A model generated the notes under the pieces. That model worked only from the letters and a program-made list of their open reading frames with translations. It searched no databases and was not told the DNA's origin. The translations under genes and the position numbers were made by a program. DNA of 64,000 nt from Todiramphus chloris collaris (lineage: Eukaryota; Chordata; Aves; Coraciiformes; Alcedinidae): contig JANVCC010009742.1 in assembly GCA_025345505.1 (NCBI GenBank), forward strand, positions 2,998,202-3,062,201, in the 5' to 3' direction. Below, piece after piece: positions 1-7,520 of this stretch. Every line of letters starts with the position of its first letter. Positions within the stretch are counted from its first letter, which is position 1.

Positions 1-212
1 CGGATCGGGCGCGACGAGCAAAATGTGCGTGGAACCAAGACACCGCCTTCAAACTGTCTCACCGTATCGCAACTGCGCTGGTATTGAGTGCGGTATTCTA
101 TCCGTTGCTTGAGCACACACTGCCTCTGCATCTGGCATCCGGCTTCAGCGATACTCGGGAAAAGGGCCAAACCACCAATGGCGACCATAACTATATTGAT
201 TGCACTCTTCAT
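1..212 (-). CDS. small secreted Cys-containing protein (3' end outside window)
   Basis: This frame opens with ATG at 212, six bases after a near-perfect AGGAGG ribosome site, and stays open to the window edge, so the C-terminus is missing. The 70 visible residues start with a Sec-type signal peptide (MKS, hydrophobic core, then SIAEA|GC at about residues 24-26). The mature part has a basic, Gln/Arg-rich stretch and cysteines near residues 26, 32, 49 and 65. A lipoprotein is unlikely because Glu sits at -3 of the first Cys. The family is not recognised. The strong ribosome site and signal peptide make it a real gene. Confidence 0.7.
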   Translation of the reverse strand, partial: MKSAINIVMVAIGGLALFPSIAEAGCQMQRQCVLKQRIEYRTQYQRSCDTVRQFEGGVLVPRTFCSSRPI

Positions 213-535
213 GATACCTCCTATGGAACATCTCTGTTGTTTGGAGTTATTTGAAGTGAATTCTGTCGATTGCGCATCACCCATTTAAGGTACGTCGATG
301 CAATTCTTGCTCGGTAATGGAGTGGAGGGGGCGAAACACCGGAATTCGAATCATTCTGTTCAGGAGGTTGAGGATAGGGCGATACGGTGGAGCGTCGCCG
401 GTTGGGCTTTGGCGGGGCTTTCGGCGCCGTAAGGTCCCGCCGCGTGGCTTATTTTCCATTTTTGTTTCTTTTGTCGATTTAGGCCCTTGCGTTCTCAGGG
501 CTAAAACTCTAGGGAAGCCAACGTTGAACATGATA
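213..535. other. intergenic stretch without a supported gene
   Basis: Open frames here on both strands run through the tRNA-Pro gene and lack ribosome sites. The stretch presumably holds the promoters of the small secreted protein (leftward) and tRNA-Pro (rightward). A GGCGGG...CCCGCC hairpin near 412-443 has no clear T-tract. Confidence 0.5.
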
Positions 536-541
536 CGGAGC

Positions 542-585
<44 letters not shown>

Positions 586-612
586 GGAGTTCGAATCTCT
601 CCGCTCCGACCA
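536..612 (+). tRNA. tRNA-Pro(TGG)
   Basis: A 77-base cloverleaf can be drawn by eye. The acceptor stem is CGGAGCG paired with CGCTCCG, the discriminator is A and the CCA is encoded. The anticodon stem TCTGG/CCAGA holds the seven-base loop TTTGGGA, giving anticodon TGG, which reads CCA and other proline codons. The T-arm contains GTTCGAATC. Overlapping open frames on the complementary strand are typical artefacts of tRNA genes. Confidence 0.97.
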
Positions 613-688
613 TTTCAACCGATGATGCTGCTGGTACTGAACCGAAGCCTGTACTATATCGGGATTTCAGACAAAGGGATTTCTTCTA

Positions 689-994
689 ATGGCAGCACGT
701 ATTTACCGCCCCGCAAAAACAGCCATGCAGTCCGGCAAGGCCAAGACCGAAAGCTGGATGCTGGAATTCGAGCCGGAACAGCCGCGCAAGGTTGAGCCGC
801 TGATGGGCTATACGTCGTCGCGCGACATGAAGAGCCAGATCCGCCTGTCCTTCGAAACGAAGGAAGAGGCAATCGCCTATGCACAGAAGAACGGCATTGC
901 CTATTCGGTGCAGGAACCCAAGGAAACAAGACGGCGCGTTGTCTCCTATTCGGAAAACTTCCGCTTTGACCGCAAGCAGCCCTGGACGCACTGA
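689..994 (+). CDS. NDUFS4-like NADH dehydrogenase accessory subunit
   Basis: The 101-residue protein begins MAARIYRPAKTAMQSG and ends in a basic segment with RFDRKQPWTH. This is the compact alphaproteobacterial version of the ETC Complex I NDUFS4 family, a peripheral-arm accessory subunit of respiratory Complex I shared with mitochondria. Residues after about 55 (SFETKEEAIAYAQKNG) form the conserved helix-strand unit. It stands alone between two tRNA genes, as is common in this order where it is not in the nuo operon. The ATG lies about 12 bases after a GGGA-like ribosome site. Confidence 0.9.
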   Translation: MAARIYRPAKTAMQSGKAKTESWMLEFEPEQPRKVEPLMGYTSSRDMKSQIRLSFETKEEAIAYAQKNGIAYSVQEPKETRRRVVSYSENFRFDRKQPWTH

Positions 995-1066
995 TTCTTT
1001 GACGTTTGGCCTTGTTTGCAGTTTGTTCGGATTTCCCGGCGATACTGTGATCGCCGGTGTAAAACT

Positions 1067-1143
1067 GGTCCCGTAGCTCAGCTGGATAGAGCACCGGCCT
1101 TCTAAGCCGACGGTCGCTGGTTCGAATCCAGCCGGGATCGCCA
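1067..1143 (+). tRNA. tRNA-Arg(TCT)
   Basis: The acceptor stem is GGTCCCG with CGGGATC (one G-T pair), followed by discriminator G and an encoded CCA. The D-arm is GCTCAGCTGGATAGAGC, the anticodon loop is CTTCTAA (anticodon TCT, reading AGA/AGG) and the T-loop is TTCGAATC. The outermost anticodon-stem position is a C-A mismatch. It directly follows the NDUFS4-like gene. Confidence 0.96.
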
Positions 1144-1252
1144 CTTACCAAAGAGAACCAGTTCTGTTTCCCGGATAGCGAGGCAATCCGGCTGTTGATT
1201 TGCTGTGCAAACCAACAAGCTTTCATAGAGGCCGGTCGAAGCAGGAACGGTG

Positions 1253-1423
1253 TTAGCCGCCGAGTTCGGCAACTTTCTTGCGAAGCGCCAATACTTCCTC
1301 CACCAGCGTACTGACAACGTCTTTGAGAAACGCCACCTTGTGCTCCGGATCGTCAACAGTGTTGATAAGTTCGAGAGCACCGGGCAGAGAGTCAATCTCA
1401 TCAAATCTGTTGTTGTCGCCCAC
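1253..1423 (-). CDS. hypothetical 56-residue acidic helical protein
   Basis: A GTG start at 1423 follows a GGGAGAAG ribosome site by about five bases. The product (MGDNNRFDEIDSL..., ending LRKKVAELGG) is acidic. The second half (VAFLKDVVSTLVEEVLALRKKVAEL) carries heptad-like leucine/valine spacing that suggests a short coiled coil. The longer upstream frame has no start with a ribosome site and is repeat-rich, so the short version is preferred. No family is recognised. A role as a small oligomeric helper is only inference. Confidence 0.6.
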   Translation of the reverse strand: MGDNNRFDEIDSLPGALELINTVDDPEHKVAFLKDVVSTLVEEVLALRKKVAELGG

Positions 1424-1550
1424 GCTTCTTCTCCCACTTTTTTGGAAGACAGAACAACATAGTCCAAATCGGGAAATCAAGGTGACAACGATGTCCCTGT
1501 CTGTGTGTCGCGCCCAGCGCCGAAGCCGTGTCGGCGGGCGACGTTGACAC

Positions 1551-1847
1551 CTATCGTCTGTGTCCGCCGCCGTTACCACCGCCGCCGTTACCGCCGCCAC
1601 CGTTACCACCGCCACCGTGACCGCCACCACCGTGACCGCCACCACCGTGACCCCCACCACCGTGACCCCCACCACCACGGGAGCTTCCCTTGCCCGGGTT
1701 GCTGCTCTTTGCCTTTCCGCTTTCCTTGGCGACGCTTTTGCGGGGCCCGCCAAAACTCAATCCAAATCGCGCTGCGTCCGCTGTGCTGACAAGCACAACG
1801 CTTGATAGGGTAAGGGCGGATATGGCGATAACGAGTATTTTCATCAT
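1551..1847 (-). CDS. glycine/histidine/asparagine-repeat secreted protein
   Basis: This protein of about 98 residues starts at one of two adjacent ATGs (1847 or 1844; no strong ribosome site separates them). It has a signal peptide (MKILVIAISALTL...STADA|A, cleavage near residue 24). A short basic linker (FGGPRKSVAKESGKAK) follows. The C-terminal third is tandem Gly4-His units turning into Gly4-Asn units and ending GHRR. Such tails occur in small secreted Gly-rich proteins of rhizobia. The His repeats could bind metal, but this is untested. Confidence 0.65.
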   Translation of the reverse strand: MMKILVIAISALTLSSVVLVSTADAARFGLSFGGPRKSVAKESGKAKSSNPGKGSSRGGGGHGGGGHGGGGHGGGGHGGGGNGGGGNGGGGNGGGHRR

Positions 1848-2177
1848 TTTCGTTGCAATCCAAACAGGTGACAAGTTGCACGAAATCGAGATGGCTATGG
1901 CCGCCGTGTCAATGCAATTGTTGTTAAAATGACCACAAAATTGCGCAAAACATGGTCTTTCCGGTGAAGTGAACACGTCCTGATACCGCCCAGCCGCCTG
2001 TGGTGCCTGTCGTCCACGCTATTCCCCGGAGAAGGCGGTTATGCGGCAGGGCCGCGAGAATGCGCGTTTACTCCAATTCTCAATACCGCGTTTTTCGTCC
2101 TTTGTCTTCGCGATCTGTCTTGCGGTGATTGGATGGCACCGCTTAGTTTGATCTGCGATTGATTGGAGAGGCTCTGA
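1848..2177. other. intergenic stretch without a supported gene
   Basis: This divergent region lies between the Gly-rich secreted protein and the FkbH-like gene. It is AT-richer than its surroundings near 1860-1950, as expected of promoters. No further gene, RNA or repeat was recognised. Confidence 0.5.
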
Positions 2178-3998
2178 ATGCTTGAAACCACGGCTTCTGT
2201 GCGAAATCAACAGGTTGCCTATAAATTCAGAACACCCGACACATTGGAGGCAACACCCGTCGCTGTGAAGCGGATCCTCGTTGTCGGATCGTGCATGGCG
2301 GCGGGTCTCTTCCACTACGCCCATGTCATCTTCAAGGGCGCGGAAGTCGATCATGTCCTGTACAATTATCCCGGTGATTTGTCAGAACCGCCGCATCCAA
2401 TCGAAGAATATGCCTTCCAGCTTATACATTTGCCCTTGCGGACGATTGTGCCGGAAACCATGCTTTCGGATATACCGCACACCAGCGAGGAACCGTTCAG
2501 GGAAAAATTGTGGGAATGCGAGCAGCGTCTGATCCAGACATTTACCGGCGCGCTGGCATTCACGAAAGACACCAGGCTCACGACCTTCGTATCCGAGTAT
2601 TTTACGCCGCAGCAGAATCACATGGGGCGGCTTCTGCCGCGCTATGACCTGCGCAACCCCACCTATTTCGTCGAGCAGTTGAACCGCAAACTGCATGAGC
2701 TGGCGCGGGAACATGGGGCGCATATGGTCCAGGCCGATGCCATCGCGCAGACATTCGGCCGAAAGTTCATTCAAGAGGATCTCGTCTGGAACTGGTCGCA
2801 TGCCAGCTATGCCAATGACTGGGATTCCATCCACGATACAACCCGTATTGTCCAGCCAACCAAACTCACCAGCCTTTACCCGATCAACATAGAAGATTTC
2901 ATCTTCGGGTTTTGGAGCGAGATACATGCCATGTATCGGACGCTCACGCAGCAAGACAGCGTGAAGCTGGTCATCCTTGATCTGGACGATACGCTCTGGC
3001 GCGGGGTTATCGCGGAAGAAGGCATACACAATCGCGTTCTCCTGGAAGGATGGCCGCTCGGCCTGATCGAAGCCCTGAAATTTCTCAAGCAGCGCGGTAT
3101 CGTCCTGGCGATCGTCAGCAAGAATGACGAAGCGACAATCCTCGACCTGTGGCCTCAGTTCCTGAAGCACAGACTGGATATCGATGACTTCGCGGTCCGG
3201 AAAATAAACTGGCGGCCAAAAGCGGAAAACATCCAGGATATTCTCAGCGAAACCAATCTCTTGCCGAAGAATGCTCTCTTCATTGACGATAATCCCGTGG
3301 AGCGGGAAAGCGTGCAAGCGGCATTTCCGGGCATGCGGGTACTTGGCGACGAGTTGTATTCGATCCGCAGCACATTGCTTTGGGCCCCGGAAACGCAGGT
3401 TCCGTACGTCACGCAGGAGTCAAGCAGGCGCACCGAGATGATCCAGGCTCAGGTGCAGCGGGAAGCCGCGAAGGCCGTTATGACCCGGGAAGAGTTCCTG
3501 GCTTCCCTCGACGTTTCTGTCGGCATCCGCCCGATCAACACCACAGATGACGAGCGTTTTCCACGCGCGCTGGAGCTGCTCAACAAATCCAACCAGTTCA
3601 ACACCACGGGCAAGCGCTGGACCATCGGTGAATGTCAGCAGGCCTTTCTCTCGGGTGCCATCTTCGAGACGTTCGAAGTCGGCGACAAATACACCGATTA
3701 TGGCCTGGTGGGAATCGCCATTGTCAAAGATCACATCATCATCCAGTTCGTGATGAGTTGCCGGGTGGTTGGCCTTGGCGTCGAGCAGGCGGTTATCGCC
3801 GGGCTTGCCGCAAACCACCTTCCCCTGAAGGGCGTCTACACGCCGACCGAAGCCAACGGCCTATGCCGCGACCTGTACCAAAAACACGGATTTACATTGG
3901 ACGGCGGGATATGGACGCTGCAGGACAGTACCGTCACAGCTCCGCCGCACGTCAAATTCCGCGAGATGTCAGATTTGGCGCGTGGCGACCCTTGTTGA
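2178..3998 (+). CDS. FkbH-like protein (SGNH-like + HAD IIIC + GNAT-like domains)
   Basis: The 606-residue protein has three parts. Residues about 30-230 look like an SGNH/WcbI-type esterase fold (KRILVVGSCMAAG near the start). Residues about 260-400 are a HAD-superfamily IIIC phosphatase unit, with the DxDxT nucleophile motif LDLDDTLWRG (Asp268 and Asp270), VSKNDE and the late acidic motif FIDDNPVERE. The last 170 residues resemble the GNAT-like C-terminus of FkbH proteins. FkbH proteins load glyceryl units onto carrier proteins in polyketide pathways, or act in surface glycan and aminoacyl-sugar assembly. No carrier protein or synthase lies nearby, so the substrate is unknown. ATG follows GGAGAGGCTCTGA. 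Confidence 0.85.
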   Translation: MLETTASVRNQQVAYKFRTPDTLEATPVAVKRILVVGSCMAAGLFHYAHVIFKGAEVDHVLYNYPGDLSEPPHPIEEYAFQLIHLPLRTIVPETMLSDIPHTSEEPFREKLWECEQRLIQTFTGALAFTKDTRLTTFVSEYFTPQQNHMGRLLPRYDLRNPTYFVEQLNRKLHELAREHGAHMVQADAIAQTFGRKFIQEDLVWNWSHASYANDWDSIHDTTRIVQPTKLTSLYPINIEDFIFGFWSEIHAMYRTLTQQDSVKLVILDLDDTLWRGVIAEEGIHNRVLLEGWPLGLIEALKFLKQRGIVLAIVSKNDEATILDLWPQFLKHRLDIDDFAVRKINWRPKAENIQDILSETNLLPKNALFIDDNPVERESVQAAFPGMRVLGDELYSIRSTLLWAPETQVPYVTQESSRRTEMIQAQVQREAAKAVMTREEFLASLDVSVGIRPINTTDDERFPRALELLNKSNQFNTTGKRWTIGECQQAFLSGAIFETFEVGDKYTDYGLVGIAIVKDHIIIQFVMSCRVVGLGVEQAVIAGLAANHLPLKGVYTPTEANGLCRDLYQKHGFTLDGGIWTLQDSTVTAPPHVKFREMSDLARGDPC

Positions 3999-4001
3999 GT
4001 C

Positions 4002-4024
4002 GGGGCCGACCAACGACCGGCCCC
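4002..4024 (+). terminator. hairpin after the FkbH-like gene
   Basis: GGGGCCG and CGGCCCC are separated by nine bases, starting four bases after the stop codon. There is no T-tract, so it may be only an mRNA 3' stabiliser or a weak terminator. Confidence 0.4.
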
Positions 4025-4170
4025 ACACATGATGGACGGCACCGCGGTTCGGAGAGCCTCACAGGCTCCCCGGTGCAATGCGGGATGAACGACGTGTCCA
4101 AGGCTTGCTTTGCAGCGGGTCTCGCATGGGCTGCCGCTAAAATCCGGCTGCCACACCGTGTCAGACTTGC

Positions 4171-4803
4171 CTAGTTCCGGCTGCCAAGCGCAAGGCGGCA
4201 GGCAAGTCCGGTGAAGACCGTTGCCAGCAAATATTGCGGCAGTTTGCGGAAGCGAGGGAAGCTGCCGACCCGGCTGCGGATATGGCCGCTCAGCAGAATC
4301 ACCGTGCCATTGACGATAAAGCCGATGCCATTGAGCACGGTGGCGAGAATAAGCATCTGCACGACCAGAGAACCGGCTTCGGGTTTGACGAACTGCGGAA
4401 ACAGCGCCAGCACGAACAGTGCCATTTTGGGATTGAGCAGATTGGTGAAGAGACCTTCGCCGAAAATCCGTTTCATCGAAAAACGTTTGAGGCGGGATGT
4501 CGGCGAGAATACCATCCCTTCCGAACGTATTGTTTTCCATGCGAGATAAAGCAGATAGGCGCAGCCCGCCCAGCGAATGATTTCGTAAGCCACGGGAACC
4601 GCAAGAAAAAGCTGGGAAAGCCCAAGCGCTGCGGCCATCGCATGGCAATAGGTGCCGAGCGCTATGCCGGCATAGGTCAGAAACCCTGCGCCCCGTCCCT
4701 GGCTGATGCTGCGGGAGGCAATGAGAAGCATATCGGGACCGGGCGTGGCCGTAAGAACCACGGACGCGGCGGCAAAAAGCATGAGTGTCGAAAAGTCCGG
4801 CAT
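4171..4803 (-). CDS. LysE/RhtB-family amino-acid exporter
   Basis: The 210-residue inner-membrane protein has about six hydrophobic helices and the family hallmark near the N-terminus (ATPGPDMLLIASRSISQGRG), then the conserved FTNLLNPKMALFVLALFPQF block at mid-length. LysE/RhtB proteins export amino acids such as lysine, homoserine or threonine; substrate specificity cannot be read here. ATG at 4803 follows AAGGAAAACGAT. It faces the FkbH-like gene convergently. Confidence 0.9.
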   Translation of the reverse strand: MPDFSTLMLFAAASVVLTATPGPDMLLIASRSISQGRGAGFLTYAGIALGTYCHAMAAALGLSQLFLAVPVAYEIIRWAGCAYLLYLAWKTIRSEGMVFSPTSRLKRFSMKRIFGEGLFTNLLNPKMALFVLALFPQFVKPEAGSLVVQMLILATVLNGIGFIVNGTVILLSGHIRSRVGSFPRFRKLPQYLLATVFTGLACRLALGSRN

Positions 4804-5022
4804 ATCGTTTTCCTTCGAGTTTACCGGAATTCCTGTCTAGCATTTATGCGTTGATTGACAAGGGCTTGGCTCGTCATTCCTGTAAAGACAGCCGTGGGTG
4901 CTCTTTGCCCGATAATACCGGTCTGATCCGGGATTTCGGTCACGCTCACGTCACGCCGGTTTTGATGATATGTCCATGACTGGCAACGTTGTTCTGTTGC
5001 CCGTCAATAATTCAAGTATGCC

Positions 5023-5047
5023 GGAAACGACACTGCCACAACACGTT
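5023..5047 (+). promoter_or_regulatory. candidate EcfG-type promoter (GGAAA-N16-CGTT)
   Basis: GGAAA at 5023-5027 and CGTT at 5044-5047 are separated by 16 bases, one mismatch from the alphaproteobacterial general-stress sigma factor consensus GGAAC-N16/17-CGTT. The same bases read leftward give GGAAC-N15-CGTT, with a shorter spacer. It lies upstream of a terminator-ended gene-free stretch. Confidence 0.45.
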
Positions 5048-5053
5048 CCCTGA

Positions 5054-5183
5054 GAAGAACGAAATCCAAGCTCCCATCGGGTGCAGGGAGTTGGGTCAAT
5101 TGACTTATCGATGGAAGGAAGTGCTGCAAAATCCTGTTCCAGACACACTTTACCCCACCGTCTTTCGGGATGGTGGGGTTTTT
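5054..5183 (+). ncRNA. candidate stress-induced small RNA or leader
   Basis: No coding frame with a ribosome site exists between 4804 and 5229. A transcript from the EcfG-like site at 5023-5047 would start near 5054 and end at the strong terminator 5153-5183, giving about 130 bases. It could fold a 5' hairpin (CCAAGCTCCC with GGGAGTTGG, one bulge) and contains a self-complementary GTCAATTGAC. Alternatively it is the 5' leader of the small membrane protein at 5230, with the hairpin as an attenuator. Confidence 0.4.
5153..5183 (+). terminator. Rho-independent terminator
   Basis: CCCCACCGTC pairs with GATGGTGGGG (ten pairs including one G-T) around the six-base loop TTTCGG, followed by five T. 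No coding region ends just upstream, so it must end a non-coding transcript or attenuate the gene at 5230. Confidence 0.8.
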
Positions 5184-5229
5184 ACAGCGCCAGCTTTCCC
5201 CGCTCAATGCCGTCACCCTGGAGTTTAGA

Positions 5230-5418
5230 ATGCATTCGATTGATCCGCAGCCATATCAAGCCAATGCTTGGAAATATATCGGCGTTGTCCTGTTTCTGGC
5301 GGCACTGTCATTTGGCCTCGGCCGATATTATGCGGCAACAAGAACTGCGGCAGAAACAGGCGTTCATCGTTTGAATGCCGAGCAGCAAGATAAAATCACT
5401 TTGCAGAGGGTGAATTAA
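5230..5418 (+). CDS. hypothetical 62-residue single-pass membrane protein
   Basis: ATG at 5230 follows GGAG by eight bases. One hydrophobic helix (about residues 14-34, KYIGVVLFLAALSFGLGRYY) is preceded by a short polar N-terminus and followed by a charged tail (AEQQDKITLQRVN). No family is recognised. It belongs to the set of very short membrane genes in this part of the window. Confidence 0.6.
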   Translation: MHSIDPQPYQANAWKYIGVVLFLAALSFGLGRYYAATRTAAETGVHRLNAEQQDKITLQRVN

Positions 5419-5618
5419 ATGGACCCAGCGGGGGTGCGCAACATGGTTGCGTCGCTCCCATCCACATAAAACCGATCGTCCCCAGGCGCTGGAATAAGCG
5501 CTTCACCAACCCTCGATCATCAATTTCGGTCTACGCGGCCGGAATAAACCTTCGTTTTGGAATAATTGTCCTTCAATCTTTAATATTCTGGTCTATCCTC
5601 AGCAGCGAGGGTGGGCAC

Positions 5619-6050
5619 ATGGAGTCAACAAAGAGTATTGAAGAGGCAACAAGAGTTCTCAAACTCTCACACGCCATGCGTTACAGATATTTCATCAAGA
5701 AGTCGGTTGAGACCTACAAAGTATACACCATCAACCTTGGTTCGAATTATCTCATTCTCAATGACCCGGCGGGGACATCGATGTGCTGCCCGCTCTGGCC
5801 GGATGCCATCTTTGCGGAGCTGTGGCTGGGGCCGCTGGACCGCGGTACCGGCTTGCATATCAAAACCGAAATCGTTGAGATGGAACTTGACGCGGTGCTG
5901 AAAGATTTTCTGCCGGCTTTGCGGCAGCGCGGACTTAAAGTCGGGATCTGCTTCGATCAGGCAAGCGACGGACGCATTGAGTCCGTTCACAAGGTGATCG
6001 CCGATATCAGGCATGAGATCCAGACGGGGTTTTCCTACCTGAAACCATGA
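5619..6050 (+). CDS. DUF2750-like protein
   Basis: The 143-residue soluble protein matches the DUF2750 layout. It has an N-terminal RYRYFIKKSVETYKVYTI segment, a central LNDPAGTSMCCPLWPDAIFA segment like the family's 'pvWPh.eyAel' core, and a C-terminal block DAVLKDFLPALRQRGLKVGI. The family has no assigned biochemical role and often acts as an immunity- or stress-associated single-domain protein; the function here is unknown. ATG at 5619 follows GAGGGTGGGCAC. Confidence 0.7.
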   Translation: MESTKSIEEATRVLKLSHAMRYRYFIKKSVETYKVYTINLGSNYLILNDPAGTSMCCPLWPDAIFAELWLGPLDRGTGLHIKTEIVEMELDAVLKDFLPALRQRGLKVGICFDQASDGRIESVHKVIADIRHEIQTGFSYLKP

Positions 6051-6084
6051 GGGCAGCTCCCGCCGCATCGAACAGGCGTCCCGT

Positions 6085-6171
6085 TCAGCGGCGCCGCAAA
6101 AAGATGAAGAAAATCAAGACGACAACAATGAGCGGAACGCCCAGCCACCATAAAACTGCTGCTGTAAGCAT
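6085..6171 (-). CDS. 28-residue membrane peptide under an EcfG promoter
   Basis: ATG at 6171 follows GGAGGTAATACG, an excellent ribosome site. The product is one hydrophobic helix (MLTAAVLWWLGVPLIVVVLI...) ending LRRR, which predicts an N-out, C-in topology. A longer frame exists upstream but has no matching start signal. An exact GGAAC-N16-CGTT promoter lies 27 bases further upstream, so expression is probably under general-stress control. The function is unknown. Confidence 0.7.
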   Translation of the reverse strand: MLTAAVLWWLGVPLIVVVLIFFIFLRRR

Positions 6172-6197
6172 CGTATTACCTCCAATTGAATGGGGTA

Positions 6198-6222
6198 AAC
6201 GGCGGGGGGCGTGAGAGGTTCC
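6198..6222 (-). promoter_or_regulatory. EcfG-type promoter, exact GGAAC-N16-CGTT
   Basis: On the minus strand, GGAAC (6222-6218), 16 bases and CGTT (6201-6198) match the known alphaproteobacterial EcfG consensus exactly. The predicted transcription start is near 6191, about 20 bases before the start codon of the 28-residue peptide, with that gene's ribosome site in between. Confidence 0.7.
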
Positions 6223-6325
6223 GCCGCAATTTTGGGCGATACGATCATTCGCCGCGTCAAGTCCCGCAGGACGGTGCCGTTGAAAAGTGCCGGCGCCAAT
6301 GCCTTTGCCGGCTTGTGCCGGACCG

Positions 6326-6781
6326 TTAGCTCGTGGTTTTGACGGCTTTGTGCCCGCTTGTTTCGAGGATCGATATCCGGAAAAACACGGGTTCAAGCGG
6401 GCGCTCCGCATCGCGAATGACCGTCTTCGTGTACCCGGGCTGCCACCATTCGGCGGATGCGCTCAGAAGGTGGTGCGCGGTTGCGCGCGCGTCGACATGG
6501 GACGGATCGTTCGACAGTTCTTCATACAGCCCGTTGACGATCACGCTTTGCCAGCGATTGGTTGCGTCGATCTCATCGAACGCGACACAGACGTGCGGAT
6601 TGTTGCGCATCCATTCGACCTTTTGGCCGACCGTTGTAAAAGAATAGAGAAAGACGGAGTGATAGGCGAACCTGAGCGGAACGATGTAGGGATGATCATC
6701 CCTGGAGCAGGCCAGGCGGCCAATGCTCGCGCGGCTCAGCAAGGCATTGATCTCTGCCTTCGTCATCTCATTAATGATCAT
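6326..6781 (-). CDS. pyridoxamine 5'-phosphate oxidase-like flavin-binding protein
   Basis: The 151-residue split-barrel protein begins with the typical LLSRASIGRLACSRDDHPYI block and continues PLRFAYHSVFLYSFTTVGQKVEWM, as in stand-alone FMN-binding proteins of the Pyridox_ox_2 class. It is not PdxH: it is shorter and lacks the PLP-binding C-terminus. The role may be flavin- or heme-linked redox or stress protection. ATG at 6781 has AGGAG eight bases upstream and is preferred to the TTG one codon earlier. Confidence 0.8.
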   Translation of the reverse strand: MIINEMTKAEINALLSRASIGRLACSRDDHPYIVPLRFAYHSVFLYSFTTVGQKVEWMRNNPHVCVAFDEIDATNRWQSVIVNGLYEELSNDPSHVDARATAHHLLSASAEWWQPGYTKTVIRDAERPLEPVFFRISILETSGHKAVKTTS

Positions 6782-7018
6782 CAAGGTTGCTCCTGGACTT
6801 CTTGAACAGGCGGACTGCCGCCGCGATAATTATTGAGGGCGCTTTGTTCGTTGTCAAACAGGTGAATGACTTTGGCAGGGCAATGTGATGCGTCGCCCAA
6901 TGTGCTGGGATGCAGGGGGAGGCGTCAGGGGCTTGGGAGGCGTGGGTTGACTAGCCTTCATGCTTGCGTGGTCACGCAAACGAGGCGATCAGTATAAAAA
7001 CCTGCGCGCTTTGTCGTC

Positions 7019-7246
7019 TCAGGTTTTGTCGATACGACCGCGGCCGTGCCTGAACAGCATTACGCCGAGATCGACCTGAACGACCTGACCGCCCTCTTGC
7101 TGGCCGGTGTGATCCGGGTGCAGAGCCGCGGCCGGTCGCTCCGTGCTGTTGCGGGTGTGCTGTTCCAGCCGCGCGGCCAATTCGGGGTGCAGACCTTCGC
7201 CGCGTCGGGCGGCCATTGCATGCAAAGCATTCAAGAGAGACAACAT
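7019..7246 (-). CDS. hypothetical 75-residue protein
   Basis: ATG at 7246 lies ten bases after GGGAG; an upstream GTG at 7255 is too close to that site. The product starts MLSLLNALHAMAARRGEG, is rich in Arg, His and Gln, and has no membrane segment or family that I recognise. Codon use resembles its neighbours, but the frame could be fortuitous. Confidence 0.4.
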   Translation of the reverse strand: MLSLLNALHAMAARRGEGLHPELAARLEQHTRNSTERPAAALHPDHTGQQEGGQVVQVDLGVMLFRHGRGRIDKT

Positions 7247-7520
7247 AGAAATCACACTCCCTTCGGCGTGGATTCAGTGTATCGCTTGCCCTTGATGGCC
7301 AGCCACCCGATTCATGCCGCAGGTGGCGGCCATGCCAGGAATGCGAAACATCCGGCAATCCGCAGCGTGCCGGTCGACGGAACCAGTTCTCCGCCATGAA
7401 ATCGTTGCGATTCACGGTCAGTGAGGTCGCAGGAAAAACCGATTCGAAAGACCGGATGGACAGGACATGCCACTCCGGGGCTTTCGCAGTCCGCTCAAGG
7501 CTAAGGAAGCAGAGAAGAGA

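Noticed and set aside
277-625. Open frames over tRNA-Pro on both strands (for example a 113-residue leftward frame)
   Set aside because: They run through the tRNA gene and give the Arg/Ser/Pro-rich products typical of tRNA read as protein; no ribosome site.
654-1467. Leftward frames of 121-190 residues over the NDUFS4-like gene and tRNA-Arg
   Set aside because: They are antisense to a recognised gene and a tRNA; the part resembling 'PAGFEPATVGLEG' is a well-known artefact of tRNA genes.
1505-1805. Rightward Arg/His-rich and Thr/Val-rich frames
   Set aside because: They are shadows of the Gly4-His/Asn repeats encoded on the other strand.
7386-7413. GGAAC...CGTT before the PAP2 gene as an EcfG promoter
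   Set aside because: The spacer is 19 bases, outside the 16-17 of the known consensus.
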